Positions 58,428 to 64,000 of a stretch of 64,000 nucleotides of DNA are shown here, in pieces. The notes beneath the pieces are model-generated. The model was not told where the DNA came from and searched no databases. It worked only from the letters and a program-made list of their open reading frames with translations. How positions within the stretch are numbered: the first letter of the stretch is position 1; each line of letters begins with the position of its first letter. The DNA comes from Benincasa hispida (lineage: Eukaryota > Streptophyta > Magnoliopsida > Cucurbitales > Cucurbitaceae), in the NCBI RefSeq assembly GCF_009727055.1, contig NC_052353.1, positions 64,499,868 through 64,563,867 of the forward strand, given 5' to 3'. A program made the position numbers and the translations under genes.

Positions 58428-59072
58428 TGTTGAAATATGTAAATTGTAAATAAATACCACAAAAGTAAGGATCTAGAATTGTCCTAAGTTTTCTTTAGGT
58501 TTGAGGAATTCCTTTAGATAAGAACAAACCTTGAAAAATCTAGATATTTAAAATCCAAGAAAAGTCTAAAGAGATTCTTTTACTTGTGTTCCAAGAATCT
58601 CATGTCTATAAATAGGAGATGTGGCCCCATATGTGAGCCAACCAAAGTTAGAGAGTTATCAAAGAAAAGTGAGTGAATGTTAGAGAGTAAAAGAATATTC
58701 TCTCAAAAGTGTCCGTCTTTGTTATCAAAGAAAAGTGAGTGAATGTTAGAGAGTAAAAGAGTATTCTCTCAAAAGTGTCCGTCTTTGTTCTTTCCTAAAT
58801 AAAAGTTTCTTTCTTCCAATATTGCCTATCTTCTTTTTTGGGCCAATTTCTTCAACAAGTAGTATCAAAGCCAAGTTAGCATAGCTTGTTGTGGAGGAGC
58901 TTTTGAAGATCGAATACAATCCAGGACTGTGAAGCTTGTTGTCTGGGACATAACTACTCGCGAAGTGTATTCATCACTACAAGATGATGGGAGATCTTCA
59001 AGTTATGGAGAAATCAAAAGGCTCAACATTCAGAGCTATAAAACATGTTCCACATGCATGAAGTCATATCTC
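58428..59072 (+). mobile_element. Copia-type 5' LTR plus leader, interrupted
   Basis: The LTR 58428-58857 starts TGTTGAAATATG and ends TTTCTTCAACA. AGTATCAAAGCC follows at 58861-58872 as primer-binding site, then about 200 bp of leader. At 59073 it is cut by the LTR of C3. The LTR contains a 66-bp tandem duplication (58655-58720 and 58721-58786) differing at one base. Confidence 0.75.
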
Positions 59073-60999
59073 TGTTGGATTTTGTGTTCTAAATCTCATA
59101 TATCTTGTAGTTTGTAAAAACGAATTATATATTTAATAAAATAAGAGGTGTTTTATTACCATTTAGACTGCATTAATTCAATCCAATAAACTAAGATCCA
59201 AGGTTAATTTATGAAACTTAAAACATGTATATGGTTGACATATAGGCGAATCATGTTTAAGTAATAACTTAAATGGTTTGTAGTAGATGGATAAGTTTGG
59301 GTATCTTATCTTGGTGACACTACGAATACGGTTCACTTTGTAGTTATTACAATTATTGTAAAGTGCTACAAATGATTCGATCCTGATCATTCATGTGGAG
59401 ACATATGAGCGGAGGTATTCTATACAGAGAGTTTGTATAAGACCGGACCATGAAATGAATAGTCTCTCTATATAACACCGTTACTAGAAGAGACTTACAT
59501 TTCATTAGGATGACCATAGGTGACTTATCCTTAGTCCCGAGTGAGTAGTGAACTCCTATTTATGAGGGCGATCCCCTTTGATTTGTATAGATGAGAGTGG
59601 CTATATTAGCCGACTCAACAAGCCTACCATTTTAGAGATTTGTCCGAGTAGGGAGTTAGGAACACAACTACAAAGATGGAATTCACTCTTTCCCGACTTT
59701 AGGAAAAGTAGATAAATTACTCCTTTGATAGCTGATTTTGGGTCTTGAACAATGAGACCTCAAAAAGCCCGAGAAGTGACAGTTTATAGTTAGTTCACTA
59801 GAGGGATCAGTGATACTTAAGGAGTTAGATGTAACTATAAGGGTAAAACGGTAATTTGACCTACATGTAGTTATGAACGATTTGTGAAGGGTTGACTCAC
59901 CATTGATTGGTTATATCTATGGACACATAAATATATGTACATTACAAAGAGTGCAGCTACCTCTCTTTAATAGAGTGATTGGTAGTGAATGAACATTGAT
60001 TAATTTAGTTAAAGAGTTTAATTAATTAATCTTTGAGCTTCTAATCTGTAGGTCCATAAGGTCCCCTTGTTAGCTTACTAAAAGATAGTAATGAGGAATG
60101 ATTTGAATTGTTTAAATCACTTGAAGGAATTTTATATTAATATGATTATTATGTAATGTGGTTAATTATAGATGTGATTTATAATCCAAATTATGTAAGA
60201 GATAAATTTGAATGAGATTCAAATATTAAATTCATATGAATTGGATTCATATGGAATTACAGTATAAGAGAGATGTATTTGAATGAGATTCAAATGTTAT
60301 ATTTATATGAATTGGATTCATAAAAAAATGTATGCATATAAATATGCGGTATTTATATGTTAATTAATTAACTTTATATGTATGATTTAATATAGTTATT
60401 TAATTGATTGATTAAAAAATTATGAAGAATGAAGGCTAGTATAAATATGTGATATTTATGTTAGTTAATTAATTTTATACTAAATGTGATTTAATATATA
60501 GTTATTTAATTAGTACGTCAATTAATTATATAATAGTTATTTAATTAATTAGCTTTAAAGATGGAAAAAGAAAAACTTAAAGAAAGGGTTAACCCTTCTC
60601 CATATAAATACATCTTTATGGCAGGCAAGGGTTTCATTTAATGAAAAACCCTAGCCTCCACACAAAACTCTCTCAACAAATTCTCTCTAGCTCTTCCTCT
60701 TCCAAGTGCTAGCGACTACACTTCTACTCCTTGGAATCCAAGAGAATAACGAGGTAACTCTTATGGTGGTGTCATTGTTCGTTGAAGAGGCATTTGTAAG
60801 AAAAGCGAGGCGAAATCGTGAAGATCAATATTTGACAAATGTTAGATTCATTTTCCCTTTACATCTTCTTTAATAGCATGCTTCAATTTGATGTCAATCC
60901 TTTGTTTAGTGTAAATTTTTTACTGTTTTTTGTTTGTTATAAAACTGACTTTGAAATTGCACCGCGATCACACGCTTTTGCGGGATTTGATTCCCTTCA
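59073..60999 (+). repeat. 5' LTR of copia C3
   Basis: Starts TGTTGGATTTTGTG and is taken to end TTGATTCCCTTCA at 60999. Part of it matches the C2 LTR remnant (26777-27193). The right border is uncertain because no clear primer-binding site follows (ATCTCCAAGG instead of TGGTATCAGA). Confidence 0.6.
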
Positions 61000-61019
61000 A
61001 TCTCCAAGGTCAAGACTCG

Positions 61020-61800
61020 TGAGATGTTGTAGGATGCATTGAAATCACACCATCTGAGGATGCTATTGCTTTGAAGAAATGGAATATCAAGGCAGGTAAG
61101 CACATGTTTGCAATTAAAACTACAGTCGATGAAGAAATGTTAGAGAAAATAAGTATAGATGAGACATCGAAGGGAGTATGGGACACATTTCCCTCAATTT
61201 TCTCGAAGAGAGATGATGCGAGATTGAAATTTCTAAAGAACGAGCTCCTATTAGTTGCTCAATGGGAGATGATTATCAACTAATACTTCACTAAGGTAAA
61301 AACTCTATGCTGTGAAATCTCTGAGTTAGATCATACTTCTGCTATTTCATAATCGAGGACGAGGAGCATTATTATTCATGGACTTAACCTGAATATAGAA
61401 GCTTTATTGCTACTATTCAAGGTGAGTAGTCCAACCTTCTTTGATTGACCCAGAAAATATGTTTGCTAGTTAAAAAGCATTGGTTAAGCAAATGTCTGAG
61501 GTCACAATAAAGAGTAATAACAAATAAGCACTCTTTAGTGGCCAAAGAAAAGGTCAATCAAAATCTCAAAAGAAAATAGGATCAAAAGGAGATGAAGAAA
61601 CTCCAAAATGCTCTTAAGTAGGGGGAGCTAGTAAAACTGATTGAAAACACAAGCATAGGAAAAAGGGTTAATGTTATGACTATGGAAAGGTAGGACATTA
61701 TGTCAAAAACTATCATCAAAAGAAAAAGCCAACAGAAAGCAATGTAGTCACCTCCCAAAATGAGACATTAGTGAAAGAGAATAAAATGCATATGCATGTT
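61020..61800 (+). pseudogene. Copia gag remnant of C3
   Basis: EDAIALKKWNIKAGKHMFAI and DARLKFLKNELLLVAQWEM are the UBN2-type gag core, then FTKVKTLCCEISELDHTSA. The zinc knuckle at about 61670-61740 has lost its second and last Cys (CYDYGKVGHYVKNY). Stops at 61281 and 61350. Confidence 0.83.
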
Positions 61801-62040
61801 TTGCAACAGCAGATTCCAACCCCTAGTTGACATCCGCTGCAGTGGAGAGTGTGTTTTTGCTTAAAACCTAACGCAGGTCAATGTGTTTTTTTTTTTCAGC
61901 AACTCGTTAGTATTTCCGTTTAAAGCTTTTAAAAATGACCGATTATTTACAGTGGAAAGAATCGTGTGAAGAGGAGACAAGACAACAAGAATCGTGTACG
62001 ACCTCGATCCCACTACTCTCCAAAAGAGGAGATAAGACGG
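61801..62040 (+). other. Unmatched segment between gag and protease of C3
   Basis: About 240 bp with no counterpart in C2, where gag passes straight into the GATTTACTAGTG stretch. Could be a small insertion; edges not resolved. Confidence 0.4.
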
Positions 62041-62089
62041 TAACTATGATTTATTAGTCTTTGAGACATGCCTGGTAGAGAATGATGAT

Positions 62090-63500
62090 TTTGCATGGAT
62101 CCTTGATTCAGGTGCTACCAATCATATCAGCTCCTCTTACCAAGGATTCAATTCCTAGCAAACGTTGTCACGGGGAGAGATGACTCTTCGAATCGGTACT
62201 GGTGAGGTTGTTTCAGCTGTTGCTGTAGGCAGACTGAAGTTATTTGTTGACAAGAACCGTTATCTATTACCGGATAATGTTTTTGTAGTTCCTTTTGTAG
62301 TTCCTCATATAAAGAGGAACTTAATCTCGGTTTCTTGTCTCATTGAACAAGACTACACCGTGTCCTTTTCTGAGAATAAAGTGTTTATTTTCAAGAATGG
62401 AATGGAGATTGCTTATGGTTCAATGGAAAATAACTTATATGTACTAAGGTCGTTAGTCATAAAACCCTTGTTTAACACTAAAATGTTCAGTACGGCAACA
62501 ACAGCTAAAAGACCAAAGGTTTCTCCAAAGGAAAACACCCATCTTTGGAATCTAAGGTTAGGTCACATCAACCTCAATAGGATTGACAAGTTGGTGCAAA
62601 GTGGACTTCTAAAGAGTTTAGTAGAAAACTCCTTACCGGTATGTGAATCATGCCTCGAAGGCAAGATGACCAAACGACCTTTTACTGGAAAAGGTTATAG
62701 AGCCAAGGAAGCCTTAGAACTTGTACATTCAGACCTTTGTGGTCCGATGAATGTAAAAGCTCGAGGTGGGTATGAATATTTCATCTCTTTCATAGATGAT
62801 TATTCAAGGTTTTAGTATCTCTTCCTAATGCAATGTAAGTCTGAAACCCTTGACAAGTTCAAGGAGTATAAGGCTGAAATTGAAAACTTATTAGGTAAGA
62901 AGATAAAAAAATACTACGATCTGATCATGGTGGAGAGTATATGGACCGCTAATTCCAGAACTATATGATAGAACATGAAATTGTGTCCTAACTCTTGGCT
63001 CTTGGTACACCTCAGCAAAATGGTGTATCATAAAGGAGAAATAGAACCTTGTTGGACCTAGTTCGGTCTATGATGAACTATGTTCATCTTTCAGACTCGT
63101 TTTGGGGTTATGCAGTGCAGACTGCATGTTATATCCTGAACAACATTCCCTCGAAAAGTGTTTCTGAAACACCTTTTGAGTTATGGGAGGCCATAAAGGT
63201 AGTTTACGCCATTTCAGGATTTAGGGTTGTCCGGAACATGTGCTAGCGACTAACCCAAAGAAGTTGGAACCGTGTTTGAAGGTCTGTCTCTTTGTAGGCT
63301 ACCCCAAGGAAACGAAAAGAGGATACTTCTATGATCCAAGTGACAACAAAGTGTTTATTTACAAAAATGCTCTCTTCTTGGAAGAAGACCACATGAGGGA
63401 TCATAAGCCACGAAGTAAGCTCGTTTTACATGAGATCTTAAGTGAGACTGAGACTATTGAGGGTTCAACAAGAGTTGTTGAATAGGCCGACAAATCAACA
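62090..63500 (+). pseudogene. Copia protease and integrase of C3
   Basis: Protease active site DSGATNH at about 62105-62125, followed by MTLRIGTGEVVSAVAVGRLK after a frame interruption at 62157. The 216-residue frame 62165-62815 holds the pre-integrase zinc region (LWNLRLGHINLNRI, CESCLEGKMTKRPFTGKGYR) and the first catalytic Asp (FIDDYSRF), ended by a stop. The rest continues in pieces with the second Asp region (DHGGEY) near 62920 and YPKETKRGYFYDPSDNKVFI at about 63300-63360. Confidence 0.86.
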
Positions 63501-63539
63501 AGAGTTGTTGAGGTCGAAACATCTAGTCAACCAACTCAA

Positions 63540-64000
63540 GAGTTGAGAGTGCCTCGACGTAGTAGGAGGGTTATGAACCCATCGAATCGTTACATGGGTT
63601 TGACTGAAGCCCAAAACATCATTATGAATGATGGGGTCGAGGATTCATTGTCTTTTAAGAAAGTAATGGAGGATGTTGACAAAGATGAATGGGTTAAGGT
63701 CATGAATCAGGAAATGGAGTCTATGTACTTCAATAACGTCTGGAGCTTGTTAATCCACCTGATGGGGTAAGACCAATTGGGTGTAAGTGGATCTATAAGC
63801 AAAAAAGATGTGTAGATGGAAAGGTACAAACCTTTAAGGCTAGACTCGTGCCGAATGGTTATACCTAGGTTGAGGGAGTTGACTATGAGGAAACTTTCTC
63901 ACCTGTTGTCATGTTGAAGTCTATCAGGATTCTTCTATCCATAGCCACATTTTATGATTATGAAATATGACAAATGGACGTCAAGACTGCCTTTCTTAAT
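63540..64000 (+). pseudogene. Copia RT N-terminal part of C3 (window-truncated)
   Basis: MRVPRRSRRVMNPSNRYMGL, then DKDEWVKVMNQEMESMYFNN leads into RT. After a frameshift near 63768 come KTFKARLVPNGYT (stop) and DYEETFSPVVMLKSIRILLS, ending with QMDVKTAFLN at the last base of the window. Confidence 0.84.

Larger units (their letters stand above)
59073..64000 (+). mobile_element. Ty1/copia element C3, plus strand, runs off the window end
   Basis: A long 5' LTR (59073 to about 60999), then gag, protease, integrase and RT in copia order to the window edge. Family resemblance to C2 is high across LTR and pol. The RT catalytic box and 3' LTR lie beyond the window. Several stops and frameshifts. 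Confidence 0.85.

Overview
The window is nuclear DNA of a flowering plant, probably a cucurbit. The AT-rich background, intron-containing gene, plant Ty1/copia, Ty3/gypsy, CACTA and hAT families and tRNA-primed LTR elements establish a plant. The cucurbit call is weaker: it rests on my recollection of the copia gag/pol family at 26.8-30.5 kb and 59-64 kb and of a small inverted-repeat element at 55.8 kb. There is no bacterial, organellar or CRISPR content. One intact host gene is visible. Nearly everything else is transposable elements in various states of decay.

Region 1-26.8 kb is a nest of LTR retrotransposons inside a diverged host tandem repeat (1-350, resuming at 25959). The outer element is a Ty3/gypsy copy on the minus strand (element A). 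Its LTR, gag and protease lie at 22189-25958 and its RT, RNase H and integrase remnants at 4195-5677. Into it went a plus-strand Athila-like gypsy element (B, 10945-22188), a minus-strand Ty1/copia element (C1, 5678-10944), and a coding-free gypsy-type element with 2.1-kb LTRs (351-4194). B carries a further 1.6-kb insertion in its reverse transcriptase. The 3' LTR of B contains a perfect 38-bp Tn5 mosaic-end junction (20975-21012), which is a sequencing-library artefact and not biology.

Region 26.8-39.5 kb holds a decayed plus-strand copia element (C2) cut off by a 9-kb CACTA (En/Spm) transposon (30495-39542). The CACTA has a TNP2 transposase region broken at poly-A runs and a degraded C-terminal part with a recognisable Ulp1-type cysteine protease.

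Region 39.5-58 kb is the gene-bearing part. It holds a seven-exon minus-strand gene for a TPR-repeat, inactive thioredoxin-like (TTL) protein (44106-47387), surrounded by AT-rich intergenic DNA. That DNA contains small elements: two related long-hairpin (foldback) elements, a hAT remnant with a clear 8-bp target duplication, several MITE-like inverted-repeat elements, tandem duplications and a minisatellite.

Region 58-64 kb has three LTR/primer-binding-site heads of copia-type elements in one orientation. The last belongs to a nearly full copia element (C3) related to C2, which runs off the window end in its reverse transcriptase.

No protein family unknown to me stands out. The points most worth a second look are the embedded adapter, the CACTA element with a Ulp1 protease, the coding-free long-LTR element, and the out-of-frame upstream ORF overlapping the TTL start.
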